A DNA stretch of 64,000 bases from Gammaproteobacteria bacterium UBA2675 (GCA_002354805.1 DEMH01000012.1:124001-188000); one strand, 5' to 3'. Shown: positions 36,326 through 44,870, numbered from the stretch's first letter. The notes: generated by a model not told the origin, from the sequence alone. Numbers and translations: made by a program.

Positions 36326-37531
36326 ATGGAACCAACGGCACAACGTATAGACACACTTGACGTGCTGCGGGGCCTGGCGGTTCTGGGTATTCTGGTCATG
36401 AATATCCAGTTCTTTGCCATGCCCATGGCTGCATATCTCAATCCCTCTGCTTATGGCTCTCTGGACGGTATAAATGGTCTTGTCTGGGGTGTCAGTCATC
36501 TGTTGACCGACCAGAAGATGATGGCGCTGTTCTCCATGCTGTTCGGCGCAGGCATTGTTCTGTTCTGTGAACGTGCCGACGCTGCCGGCCGATCAGTAGC
36601 CAAATACTATTACCGTCGTAACCTCTGGCTATTGGTATTCGGGCTGCTGCACGGTTATCTGCTGTGGTCCGGCGACATCCTGTTTTTATATGCCGTCTGT
36701 GCCTGCCTGCTGTACCCATTGCGTAACAAACCGGTACGCACCCTGATCAAGCTGTCGGTGTTTTTCCTTGCGGTTTCGTCAGCGCTGTACCTGCTGACAG
36801 GTCTTGGCCTGCAGTCTATGTCCGGAGAAGAAATCGCTGCTGAAATCATGCCGCAGTGGCGCCCCACAGCAGAACAGATGGGCGAGGAACTGTCCGCATT
36901 TCAGGGCGGCTGGGTCAGCCAGATGAGTGTACGCGTCCCCATGACACAGGAAATGCAAGGGCTGGCTATGTTCATGTGGGGCTTCTGGCGCGCCGGTGGC
37001 CTGATGCTGCTGGGTATGGCGCTGTTCAAGACGGACATCATTACGGGCAGGGCAGAGCGGGTGGTCTACCTGCGCCTGATGTGGCTGGGGCTGGCTGTCG
37101 GTATGCCACTGGTCATATTCGGCATTTTCTGGAACTTCAACAACGACTGGCAGCTCACATCCATGTTCATTGGCTCCCAGTTCAATTACTGGGGCAGCGT
37201 GCTGGTCAGCCTGATGTGGATGGCCATCATCGCGCTATTGCTGAATTCACACAGGATGTCCGCGCTGACCAGCAGGCTGGCAGCAACCGGCCGGATGGCC
37301 TTCACCAACTACATCATGCAGACACTGATCTGTGGCTTCATTTTCTACGGCCACGGGCTGGGTTTAATCGGGCAGGTGGAGCGCTGGGGGCAGTTGAGTA
37401 TCGTGTTCGGTGTGTGGGCGCTGCAACTATGGTACTCGCCCATCTGGTTGCGCCACTACCGGTTCGGTCCGCTGGAATGGCTCTGGAGATCACTCACCTA
37501 CGGCCAGCTGCAACCGCTGCGCCGCGTGTGA
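36326..37531 (+). CDS. DUF418 (YeiB-like) multipass membrane protein
   Basis: A 401-residue predicted inner-membrane protein of unknown function. The N-terminus RIDTLDVLRGLAVLGILVMN is the hallmark of the DUF418/YeiB family, and the C-terminal block GRMAFTNYIMQTLICGFIFY followed by WSPIW-like residues forms the DUF418 domain. About eight to ten helices are visible. It is the last gene before a 680-base gene-free region and is convergent with the yciH-bat cluster. Confidence 0.88.
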   Translation: MEPTAQRIDTLDVLRGLAVLGILVMNIQFFAMPMAAYLNPSAYGSLDGINGLVWGVSHLLTDQKMMALFSMLFGAGIVLFCERADAAGRSVAKYYYRRNLWLLVFGLLHGYLLWSGDILFLYAVCACLLYPLRNKPVRTLIKLSVFFLAVSSALYLLTGLGLQSMSGEEIAAEIMPQWRPTAEQMGEELSAFQGGWVSQMSVRVPMTQEMQGLAMFMWGFWRAGGLMLLGMALFKTDIITGRAERVVYLRLMWLGLAVGMPLVIFGIFWNFNNDWQLTSMFIGSQFNYWGSVLVSLMWMAIIALLLNSHRMSALTSRLAATGRMAFTNYIMQTLICGFIFYGHGLGLIGQVERWGQLSIVFGVWALQLWYSPIWLRHYRFGPLEWLWRSLTYGQLQPLRRV

Positions 37532-37554
37532 ATCGCACCGTTCGAGAGCGGGCC

Positions 37555-37579
37555 GGGAGGTGGGTGTCAGATCACGATC
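37555..37579. repeat. Solo end fragment of the paired-stem element
   Basis: The sequence beginning GGGAGGTGGGTGTCAG matches 18 of 19 bases of the left end of the 38020-38196 element, but is followed by unrelated DNA rather than the core. It looks like a remnant of a deleted or older copy. Confidence 0.4.
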
Positions 37580-37596
37580 TTATTGTAGAGCGGTCC

Positions 37597-37769
37597 GGAT
37601 GGCGGGTGTTTATTGTCGCCCGGATCGCATCCTTTCACCGGACACCCGGCGGGGCGGAACTCGACTTCGCGGCTCCGCCGCTCAGGACTCAGACAGTCCT
37701 CCCGCTTATCGGGTGTCCGGCAAAAGGATAAACGCGCCCTGATTGGGCGACAATAAACACCCGCCATCC
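37597..37769 (+). repeat. Structured paired-stem element, copy 1
   Basis: A 173-bp element with perfect 25-bp terminal inverted arms (37597-37621 and 37745-37769). Inside are a 7-bp stem ATCCTTT/AAAGGAT, an 11-bp stem CCGGACACCCG/CGGGTGTCCGG (37638-37648 and 37710-37720), a 5-bp hairpin GCGGC-TCC-GCCGC (37669-37681) and a hairpin with arms GGACT/AGTCC. It begins 65 bases after the DUF418 stop codon. The core is shared with copy 2 in inverted orientation. Confidence 0.75.
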
Positions 37770-38019
37770 TCCCCTCGTGCCACACATGTGGCTCCGAGCA
37801 GATTCTATCCGACACCTGCATCGGCGTCAGTGTGTCCTGCGACGGATACGATCAGCTGACGAGCTGCTTCGAACCACATTCAAAGCGAGACGCTAATGAC
37901 GGAGTCGCAAGGCGTAATTAGATCCTGACGAGATATAAAGACTTAGACCCTGTTTCGGGACCGGAGGCGCTAAAGTGCATGTTTGAATCCATGGCGTTCA
38001 CGACGCTGGCACAAGGGCA

Positions 38020-38196
38020 GGGAGGTGGGTGTCAGGTCTCGCCCAATCAGGGCGCGCTTTATCCTTTTGCATGGCGCCCGATCAGCGGGTAGGACTGTTC
38101 GAGTCCCGAGCCCGCGTAGCGCGCGAGGTCGAGACCCGCACCGCCGGGCGCCAGGTGAAAGGATGCGATCCGGGCGAGACCTGCCACCCACCTTCC
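38020..38196 (-). repeat. Structured paired-stem element, copy 2
   Basis: A 177-bp homologue of copy 1 in opposite orientation. Its 25-bp terminal arms (38020-38044 and 38172-38196) pair with one G-T wobble and one mismatch. The internal stem is TGGCGCCCG/CGGGCGCCA (38072-38080, 38145-38153) and a small hairpin is CGCG-TAG-CGCG. Stem sequences differ from copy 1 while pairing is kept; loop and junction blocks such as GGATCGCATCCTTTCACC are identical. It follows the yciH stop in the direction of that transcript. Confidence 0.75.
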
Positions 38197-38209
38197 GGAC
38201 CGTTCTATA

Positions 38210-38593
38210 TCAGCCGCCGGCAAGTTTGGCGGATATGCCGCGTTCGGCGAGCAACTGCTGGATCAGCGTGCGCTGGTCGCCCTGGATTTCGATCGTGCCG
38301 CCCTTGACTGCACCACCGCAGCCGCAGCGCGTCTTCAGATCCCTGGCCAGCTTTTCCAGCTCTGTGGCGTTCATCGCAATGCCTTCAACCAGCGTCACGC
38401 CTTTGCCTTTGCGGCCTTTGGTTTCGCGGCGGATTCTGACCTTGCCGTCGCCCAGTATCTGTTGGGAGGCGGTTTCGGCACAGCGGCAGTCGTCGAGTGG
38501 CATCTGGCACTCAGGGCAGAGGCGTCCCTTGTCGGTGCTATAGACCGTGCGCGTGGAGAGGCCGGCAAGTTGTTCCTGCAGCGTCTTCTTCAT
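38210..38593 (-). CDS. yciH: YciH-like SUI1/eIF1-family protein
   Basis: A 127-residue protein with an N-terminal cysteine cluster (LCPECQMPLDDCRC) and a SUI1 domain (VRIRRETKGRKGKGVTLVEGI, then LKTRCGCGGAVKGGTIEIQG). Members resemble eukaryotic initiation factor 1 and affect translation start fidelity in E. coli tests. It lies eight bases after batD and probably ends the moxR-bat transcript. Confidence 0.92.
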   Translation of the reverse strand: MKKTLQEQLAGLSTRTVYSTDKGRLCPECQMPLDDCRCAETASQQILGDGKVRIRRETKGRKGKGVTLVEGIAMNATELEKLARDLKTRCGCGGAVKGGTIEIQGDQRTLIQQLLAERGISAKLAGG

Positions 38594-38601
38594 AGCCGGT
38601 G

Positions 38602-40374
38602 TCAGTTGCGGTAGAGCGGGGGCAGGGCGTAAGGTGCGGCCTGGCGCTCAGCGCGGCGTTGCTGTGCATGCTGGTCACGGTAACGCGTCAGCAGCTCCAG
38701 CAGTTGCTGACGTTGTTCGCTGCTATAGGCGTCTTTGCCACTGTTGCCGCTGTACAGCGATGCCTGCAGCTGCGTGAAGGCATCACGTATGTCTGCACTG
38801 TCCAGCCGTGCCGCCAGGTCGTCCAGGTTGTAGAGACCGGCATCCATGAAATACTGCCGTCCCCAGGCAATCAGTTGCAGGCGGATCTGCTGGGCGTCGG
38901 CATTTTTCAGGCGGTTGCCCAGTTCGGTGAATGCCTGTTGCTCCTGGCCGTCTTCGATGTCGCTGGCGTAAGCTTCAGTCTTGTGAATGACAGGTGCTTC
39001 GGTCTGCTCATTGCGCTGCTGCTGACGTCGCCACAGCCACCACATCATGCCGAGTACCACAACAATCACCAGTGCCATCAGATTCAGTATCCAGGCCGGC
39101 GTCTGAACTTCGCTGATCAGTTCATCCTGCAGCGAGTCGAGCGAGGCCAGGGTCAGATCGCCGCCTTCCTGTCCGGCTTCAGCGGGCTCTTCTGTAACCC
39201 CGCCCACGGGCGCGATTCGAATGAACGACGAGGGTATGACGGCTTCGCGCTGCTCATCATCGTCAGTATCCCACCAGGGCAGATTGATTTCCGGAATGAC
39301 TACCGATCCTGCCTCAGTTGCTACCAGCTCGTAGCTCTCTACCCGGGTACCAACAACATTGCCGTCGATAACAGTACGCTCGATATCAGCCGGTTCCGGA
39401 TAGACATTCATGCCCTCGATTTCGTTTTGCGACAATGGCGGCAGGGCGGCCCCATCGAGTCCACTGGCGACCACAGTGATGGTACGTCGCACTGAATCAC
39501 CGGGCTGCATGGTGGTGATGTCGCGACTCCAGCTTTCGGTAATCTGTATGTTTTGCGCGGGCAGCCAGGTGTTCTCAGGGAACTCGGCAGGGCGTTCCTT
39601 AACTTCCACCGTGTAGCCATCGGCAAAGGCGGTGATGGGACGCATATTGGGATTGCGGAACACAAAGTTGCTGGAACCGTCAGTCAACTCGCCGCGAAAG
39701 ACGATATCAGGTATTTCCAGTTCGCCACTGCGCTGCGGGAAGATCACATAATTGATTTCGTAGACGCCATAACGCGTTCCGTCAATCAGTCGCTCATACT
39801 GATGAGGTGGTCCCAGTGTCTGTACCACGGCCCCTTCCGGAGCGACTTCCGTAAAGTTGGGATTGCGGATGCCAGCGATCGTGTAATAAAGGCGAATCGT
39901 GTACAGCAGCTGCTCCTGCACATAAATTGAGTCCTTGCTGAGCACAGTCTCCATGAAGACATCGCTGCCGTTGCCTGGGCCGGTGCCGGTGGGTTCGGTC
40001 ACCGTGATGGTGTAGGAAGGGGTCTGTTCACCCGCGACAGCGATAGGAGGTATTTCCTGCTCACCCAGGTTGCGGGGAAACAGTACCAGTCGGTAGTCAG
40101 TCCAGGATTCGATGCGATTATTGACTGAGCGCAGATGGCTGGCAGAGCGTGTTGATACGACCTCAAAGGAATCGCGCAGTGGCTCCAGGTCAATCTGCAC
40201 GCCGCCTTGCTGGCCATGCACGCGAACGGTCAAGGTGACGGTTTCGCCGCGCACGAGCTCGGTGCGGTCAAGCTGGGTTTCTACCCGCGCCTGTTGCCCC
40301 AGTGCAGTGGCACTGAACAGCAGAACCGTCATCAGGACGGTCAGTAGGCTTGTCAGGCTAAGCAGACGTTTCAT
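38602..40374 (-). CDS. batD: BatD-family exported protein
   Basis: A 590-residue membrane-anchored periplasmic protein of the aerotolerance (Bat) group. It has a signal peptide (LTSLLTVLMTVLLFSATALG) and repeated beta-sandwich segments beginning QARVETQLDRTELVRGETVTLTV, with NTWLPAQNIQITESW and PGDSVRRTITV motifs. One membrane helix near residue 440 (WILNLMALVIVVVLGMMWWL) is followed by a cytoplasmic tail. Its exact role is unknown; the partners are the VWA proteins encoded upstream. Confidence 0.88.
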   Translation of the reverse strand: MKRLLSLTSLLTVLMTVLLFSATALGQQARVETQLDRTELVRGETVTLTVRVHGQQGGVQIDLEPLRDSFEVVSTRSASHLRSVNNRIESWTDYRLVLFPRNLGEQEIPPIAVAGEQTPSYTITVTEPTGTGPGNGSDVFMETVLSKDSIYVQEQLLYTIRLYYTIAGIRNPNFTEVAPEGAVVQTLGPPHQYERLIDGTRYGVYEINYVIFPQRSGELEIPDIVFRGELTDGSSNFVFRNPNMRPITAFADGYTVEVKERPAEFPENTWLPAQNIQITESWSRDITTMQPGDSVRRTITVVASGLDGAALPPLSQNEIEGMNVYPEPADIERTVIDGNVVGTRVESYELVATEAGSVVIPEINLPWWDTDDDEQREAVIPSSFIRIAPVGGVTEEPAEAGQEGGDLTLASLDSLQDELISEVQTPAWILNLMALVIVVVLGMMWWLWRRQQQRNEQTEAPVIHKTEAYASDIEDGQEQQAFTELGNRLKNADAQQIRLQLIAWGRQYFMDAGLYNLDDLAARLDSADIRDAFTQLQASLYSGNSGKDAYSSEQRQQLLELLTRYRDQHAQQRRAERQAAPYALPPLYRN

Positions 40375-40413
40375 AGTTCACCGTGTCATGTGTATCGTAT
40401 TGTTGCAGGCATT

Positions 40414-42345
40414 TCACTGGCTTGCCTGGCGACGTTCCAGCATGCGACGTCGCGATTCAAACTGGAACTTGCGCTGCAGCAGTTCACCAGGATTGTCTTC
40501 AATGCGCCGCAGGAACTGCTCAAGGGACTCCTGGTCTTCCTCAAACTCGGTGTTCTCACTGCGCTGATTCTTCTGCGAATCGTCAGTCTGGGCGTCTTCA
40601 GTTTCCTGGGGCGGCGTTTCCTGCTCCTGAGGTTCCTGAGGCTCCTGTTCCTGAGGCTGCTGTTCATCCTCCAGCGCGGGCTCGGCTTCTTCCTCGTTCT
40701 CTTCGCTTTCAGCCTCAGCCTCGGACTGCTCCTGCTGTTCCTGTTCCTGCTGTTCCTGCTCCTGTTGCTCCTGCTGTTGTTGCAACAGTTGTTCTACAAT
40801 TTCTTTGTTGTGAAGTGCATCGGCGTGATCAGGTTCCTGGGCCAGGACGCGATCATAGGCGGCGATGGATTCTTCAAAGCGCTCCGCATGAGCCAGGGCA
40901 TTGCCGAGGTTGTACAGCGAGCGTATGTCGTCTGACTGGCTGAAGCCTTCAATGGCGGCCTGGTAGTTGCCGGCTTTATAGTTTGCAGCTGCACGCCAGG
41001 CCTCGTTTTCGAACAGCATGGCGGCCACGGCCGGATTGTCTTCTTCCAGCGCGCGGGCGGCGCGCTGATCGCTGTTCAGATAGATGGCACGCCAGTCAAA
41101 CTCGGGTGGGCCAACCGGCATCTGCATGTCCTGTGGCGTCCCGCCAATACCCATTTCCTGGGTCAGGCCCTGAACCTCGTCTGGCGTGGGCAGTTGTGTC
41201 TGGCTTTGCGTTTGAGTCTGCACCTGGGTCAGCGGATCAGTCGAGTCGGGCTCCTGCTCATCCTGCTGCGCCATTACAGGTGTCGGCTGCGCAAGACTGG
41301 CCAGCAGGCCGGCAGTAAGCGCCACTTGCAACACCCAGCCGCGACGGAAACACAGTGCGCAAAGTGGCAGCATCAACAGCAGCAGCCAGGGACCTGCATC
41401 GCGCCACAGCTCAACTTCTTCTTCAGTTTCCAGGAAAGTATCGTTTTCGCCACGACGCAGGCTCTCTGCCAGCACGGTTTCCAGATCGTTACCGTCAATG
41501 GTGATGTCATGATAACGGCCGCCCAGTGTTGCGGCGACATCCTGTAACGCCCCACGATCCATGGCACTGATCACGACCTGACCGTTGCTGTCGCGCAGGA
41601 ACTCACCACCTGCGGCTGGAATCGGTGCGCCCTGACGGGTACCTACGCCGATGATATGAACGGGGTAGCCACCGGTGCCGGCGTCGCGCAGAGCGCCGAC
41701 TTCGTCAGCTGGAACACCCGAGGTTATCAAAAGAATTCGGCCATTGGTGGTACCGGCTTCGCGCATCAGGTCGTTGGCCATTGAGACAGCCATCGCCGGA
41801 TTGTTGCCAATCACGGGCATGATATTGGGGTTAAGCGCCGGGACCATGGCGCGGATACTGACACTGTCGTCCGTCAGCGGTGTCACCAGGTGCGCTTCGC
41901 CGGCGTAGACCAGCAATGCCGTCTGACCTTCACGGCGGATATCAAGGATATCCATGATCTTGCGGCGGGCCACTGTGATGCGGTTGGGTTCAAAATCATT
42001 GGCGAACATGCCCAGGCTCAGATCCAGCACAATAACCAGTGCGTCCTGGCGCTGCTGTACTGGCTGGGTCTGTTTCGACCAGGTAGGGCCAGACAGGGCA
42101 ACAATGCCCAGTACCCATACTGCCAGCAGCAGGTACAGTGGCAGTCGCTGCGAGGTGTTTTTGCTGGCATTGAGCAGGTAGGGCAGCAGGCTCTGATCAA
42201 TCACCTTGTGCCAGGCGGAACCCTGCGCGTCCAGTTTCCACAGACGACGGAAAAAAAACAGAGCCGGAATCAGGGCCAGCAGCCACAAGGGGCGCAGAAA
42301 ATGGAAATCGGCGATTGCCTGTGCGAGTGTCACAGATTCGTTCAT
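40414..42345 (-). CDS. BatB/BatC fusion: VWA domain plus TPR protein
   Basis: A 643-residue protein with N-terminal membrane helices, a VWA domain at ~80-300, another helix near 320 (PWLLLLMLPLCALCF), then TPR units (WRAAANYKAGNYQAAIEGF and LYNLGNALAHAERFEESIAAY) and a Gln/Glu-rich tail. Bat operons in other bacteria often encode BatB and BatC separately. The metal-site motif reads DLSLGM instead of D-x-S-x-S, and the usual L-T-D-G is ITSG, so metal binding may be lost. It overlaps batA by four bases. Confidence 0.88.
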   Translation of the reverse strand: MNESVTLAQAIADFHFLRPLWLLALIPALFFFRRLWKLDAQGSAWHKVIDQSLLPYLLNASKNTSQRLPLYLLLAVWVLGIVALSGPTWSKQTQPVQQRQDALVIVLDLSLGMFANDFEPNRITVARRKIMDILDIRREGQTALLVYAGEAHLVTPLTDDSVSIRAMVPALNPNIMPVIGNNPAMAVSMANDLMREAGTTNGRILLITSGVPADEVGALRDAGTGGYPVHIIGVGTRQGAPIPAAGGEFLRDSNGQVVISAMDRGALQDVAATLGGRYHDITIDGNDLETVLAESLRRGENDTFLETEEEVELWRDAGPWLLLLMLPLCALCFRRGWVLQVALTAGLLASLAQPTPVMAQQDEQEPDSTDPLTQVQTQTQSQTQLPTPDEVQGLTQEMGIGGTPQDMQMPVGPPEFDWRAIYLNSDQRAARALEEDNPAVAAMLFENEAWRAAANYKAGNYQAAIEGFSQSDDIRSLYNLGNALAHAERFEESIAAYDRVLAQEPDHADALHNKEIVEQLLQQQQEQQEQEQQEQEQQEQSEAEAESEENEEEAEPALEDEQQPQEQEPQEPQEQETPPQETEDAQTDDSQKNQRSENTEFEEDQESLEQFLRRIEDNPGELLQRKFQFESRRRMLERRQASQ

Positions 42346-43379
42346 GCAGACTCTCCACCGGGGACCGAGTCTCGGTTCTGTCCCGCGTTCATCGCTGGTG
42401 GCATGGCGCGCAGCGCCAGCAGGAAACTGAGCAGCAGTGCCACACCCAGCGGCCAGTGGAACAGCTGTGTTTCCGGTCGGTAAGTCTGCTCGTCCTGCTC
42501 GATCGGTTCCATGGCATCGAGTTCATCATAGATCTCTACCATGTCTTCCAGCGTGCGGGCACGGAAATACAGCCCTCCGGTCAGCTCAGCTGCCTCAGCC
42601 ATGGCTTCGTCGTCAATCTCGGAGACCAGGGCGCCGGGCCGGCTGCCACCGAACATGGAGCGCTGCGCAAACTGATCAGAGGCGACACCCACAATGTGCA
42701 TCTTGATGCCTTCGGTGCGCGCCAGCTGCGCGGCCTGCAGCGGTGCCAGTTCACCGGCATTGTTGATGCCGTCAGTCAGCAGGATCAGAACGCGGTTGTT
42801 CTCGGGCTGTTGGCGCAGCTGTTTAACGCTGAGACCGATGGCATCGCCAATGGCCGTGGCTGATTCGTCAATCATGCCGATCTCCAGCTCCTCGACCATC
42901 TGCTGGACGGTGGCCAGATCATAGGTCATCGGTGTCAGCATGTAGGCGTGTGCAGCAAACAGGGTCAGGCCGAGCCGGTCACCGGTGCGCTTTTCCACGA
43001 AGTCGCCAATAACGGCTTTCATGACCTGGAATCGCGACAGCTGGGTGTTGTTCAGGAACATGTCACGCGCTTCCATACTGCCCGACATGTCCAGGGTCAG
43101 CATCATGTCACGCCCGGTGGTGGGAATCTCTATCGGTTCGCCGACCCACTGTGGGCGGCTGGCGGCAATCACAACCAGCGTCCAGATCAGACCGCAGAAA
43201 ATCAGCGTCAGCAGATTGCGTGTGTAGTCATGTGTTGTGTCAGTGTGCAGTTGTACCAGCTGGCGATAGAAGGGCACGCGCAGCGCTGCATCCTGGCGTG
43301 GTGCCCGAGGCATGAACCAGTAGATCAGCAGTGGCAGTGGCAGGGCCAGAAAAACCCAGGGCCAGGAAAATTCAAGCAT
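42342..43379 (-). CDS. batA: BatA-family VWA protein
   Basis: A 345-residue membrane protein with two N-terminal helices, a VWA domain and one C-terminal helix. Its metal-ion site is intact: DMSGSM, the TPMTYD threonine and LLTDGINNAG. The opening LEFSWPWVFLALPLPLLIYW is typical of BatA. It probably pairs with the BatB/C fusion encoded next. It overlaps the DUF4381 gene by eight bases. Confidence 0.9.
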   Translation of the reverse strand: MLEFSWPWVFLALPLPLLIYWFMPRAPRQDAALRVPFYRQLVQLHTDTTHDYTRNLLTLIFCGLIWTLVVIAASRPQWVGEPIEIPTTGRDMMLTLDMSGSMEARDMFLNNTQLSRFQVMKAVIGDFVEKRTGDRLGLTLFAAHAYMLTPMTYDLATVQQMVEELEIGMIDESATAIGDAIGLSVKQLRQQPENNRVLILLTDGINNAGELAPLQAAQLARTEGIKMHIVGVASDQFAQRSMFGGSRPGALVSEIDDEAMAEAAELTGGLYFRARTLEDMVEIYDELDAMEPIEQDEQTYRPETQLFHWPLGVALLLSFLLALRAMPPAMNAGQNRDSVPGGESA

Positions 43380-43917
43380 GATGTGCGCTCGCCGTGCTTG
43401 TTGGTTGCTTGCTGCTTTCGATTCTAGCCATATACATACCCTTTATCCAATGGGCGGCCATCTCGTGCAGCGCGTCGATATCCACGTCACAGCGCGGTGC
43501 AAAACGCCCCTGCGCCAGTGCCGTGGCCAGTTGTGGTGTCAGTAGTCCGCGTGAGTCATGGCGGCGCAGGAAGTCGACCCAGGCATCGCCGCTCAGACCA
43601 GCTACCTGGTCATGCGGGAAGTGCGCCAGTGCCACACGGCGCAGTACGCTGTTGACGTTGTTCACATAAAGCAGCCGTTGCTGCATGTCATCACTACCAG
43701 CGCTCTGCAGTTGCTGGTGATACTCGTTCAGTGCCTGCTCGGCCTGTTTCAGGCGGCGAGCGCGCTGCATTCTCAGCATCAGGCGCCACAGTCCATACAG
43801 TGCCAGTGCCGCCAGCAGCACAATCAGCACCCACCAGCCCGGAGCCAGCGGCCACCAGCCAACCGGTTGCGGGTTGTGTATGTCTGCCAACTGGCTTAAA
43901 GCTTCTGCGATGTCCAT
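43372..43917 (-). CDS. DUF4381 membrane protein
   Basis: A 181-residue protein with one helix near residue 30 (WWVLIVLLAALALYGLWRLML) and a cytoplasmic region. The N-terminal L-x-x-I-x-x-P-x-P-V-G-W-W-P-L-A-P-G-W-W pattern is diagnostic for DUF4381, which is found only in moxR-bat clusters. Function unknown. It overlaps both neighbours, so translation is probably coupled. Confidence 0.88.
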   Translation of the reverse strand: MDIAEALSQLADIHNPQPVGWWPLAPGWWVLIVLLAALALYGLWRLMLRMQRARRLKQAEQALNEYHQQLQSAGSDDMQQRLLYVNNVNSVLRRVALAHFPHDQVAGLSGDAWVDFLRRHDSRGLLTPQLATALAQGRFAPRCDVDIDALHEMAAHWIKGMYMARIESSKQPTSTASAHHA

Positions 43918-44870
43918 TGATGTATCCGTTCGACGACTGGCTCGTCAGTTCTGAATGTCAGCAGTGGTATCTGCAGTTTGTTCATTTCGCCCTGCAGAAA
44001 GTCCAGCCGCTGCTGAAACACGCTGCGATAGCTTTCCCGTGCCTTTTTATTGAATGTGTTGAGTGTACCTTTGTCCTGGCCATCGGTAATACTGTAGTAA
44101 CCGGGCACGGGCAAGTTCTCTTCCAGTGGATCGTAGACAAAGCAGCAGACAACATTGTTATGGCGGGAAATCTGCGACAGATACTGAAAACCCGCATCAT
44201 CGATACTGGTGAAGTCACTGATGATGTAAAGCGTGCTGCCCGGTTTGGTGATCCGGCGGATTCGGCCCAGCGTGGTCGCCAGACTGCCTGCCTCAGGGTC
44301 AGTATTGGCCGCGCGGCGTGTCGCCGAAGCTGCCAGTTCCATATTAAACAGATGCACCTGGTTGAGCAGGTGCAGGGCAGACCGCCGGCTGCGCTTGGGG
44401 CGCACCAGGCTGAAATCATCATCTCCGTAGACCAGACCGCCGACACGGTCGCCGTTATCGATGGCCATCCAGCAGAAAATGGCTGCTGCCTGGGCAGCAA
44501 CAACTGATTTAAAGGCGGTCTTGCTGCCAAAAAACATCGTGCTGGACTGGTCGATCGCAACCAGCACGGGGCGTTCGCGCTCTTCACGGTAGACCTTGGT
44601 AAAGGGCTTGCCGATGCGGGCGGTGACACGCCAGTCGATGGTGCGGATGTCGTCACCAGGCTGGTAAGGGCGAAATTCTTCGAAGTCGATGCCGCGGCCG
44701 CGCATCTTGGACATATGCAGGCCCGAGATGCCCGCCACTGAGCGTTTGTGCGAGGCATATTCGATGGTACGCGCCGCGTAGCGCTGCAGCAGCAGATCCT
44801 GCAGCGTGATCACAGCGCCGTGAGCCTTATACAGCTCCTGGTGCGGCAGAGTGCTGGCTGTTGGACTCAT
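43896..44870 (-). CDS. DUF58 family protein
   Basis: A 324-residue soluble protein. The motif GRGIDFEEFRPYQPGDDIRTIDW and the later VYREERERPVLVAIDQSSTMFFG are the DUF58 signature, a VWA-related fold with a DxSxS-like site. DUF58 genes nearly always follow moxR, as here, and the product is thought to be a MoxR partner. It overlaps the DUF4381 gene by 22 bases. Confidence 0.93.
   Translation of the reverse strand: MSPTASTLPHQELYKAHGAVITLQDLLLQRYAARTIEYASHKRSVAGISGLHMSKMRGRGIDFEEFRPYQPGDDIRTIDWRVTARIGKPFTKVYREERERPVLVAIDQSSTMFFGSKTAFKSVVAAQAAAIFCWMAIDNGDRVGGLVYGDDDFSLVRPKRSRRSALHLLNQVHLFNMELAASATRRAANTDPEAGSLATTLGRIRRITKPGSTLYIISDFTSIDDAGFQYLSQISRHNNVVCCFVYDPLEENLPVPGYYSITDGQDKGTLNTFNKKARESYRSVFQQRLDFLQGEMNKLQIPLLTFRTDEPVVERIHQWTSQKL

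Larger units (their letters stand above)
37532..38209. other. Gene-free region holding two structured repeats
   Basis: This 678-base convergent intergenic stretch contains a partial element end (37555-37579), a full 173-bp element (37597-37769), ~250 bases with no recognised feature, and a second full element (38020-38196) ending 14 bases before the yciH stop codon. Open frames inside the elements are not credible genes, because the two copies differ by a one-base shift in the only shared frame. Confidence 0.7.

Noticed and set aside
37567..37821. Minus-strand open frame across copy 1 of the structured element and a similar plus-strand frame in copy 2
   Set aside because: Part of the peptide is alike in both copies (VKGCDPG, HPPSGP), but copy 2 has a one-base shift in the first half and there is no ribosome site. 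Stem-preserving base changes explain the conservation better than coding.
38072..38153. tRNA-like cloverleaf inside the structured element
   Set aside because: The 9-bp closing stem and a GTCGAGA loop look tRNA-like, but the anticodon arm is wrong, there is a five-base insert before the acceptor strand and no CCA context.
37597..38196. Integron attC sites or HEARO/omega RNA
   Set aside because: No RYYYAAC/GTTRRRY core sites and no integrase or IscB/TnpB gene nearby; copy-specific complementary arms do not fit an omega RNA guide layout.
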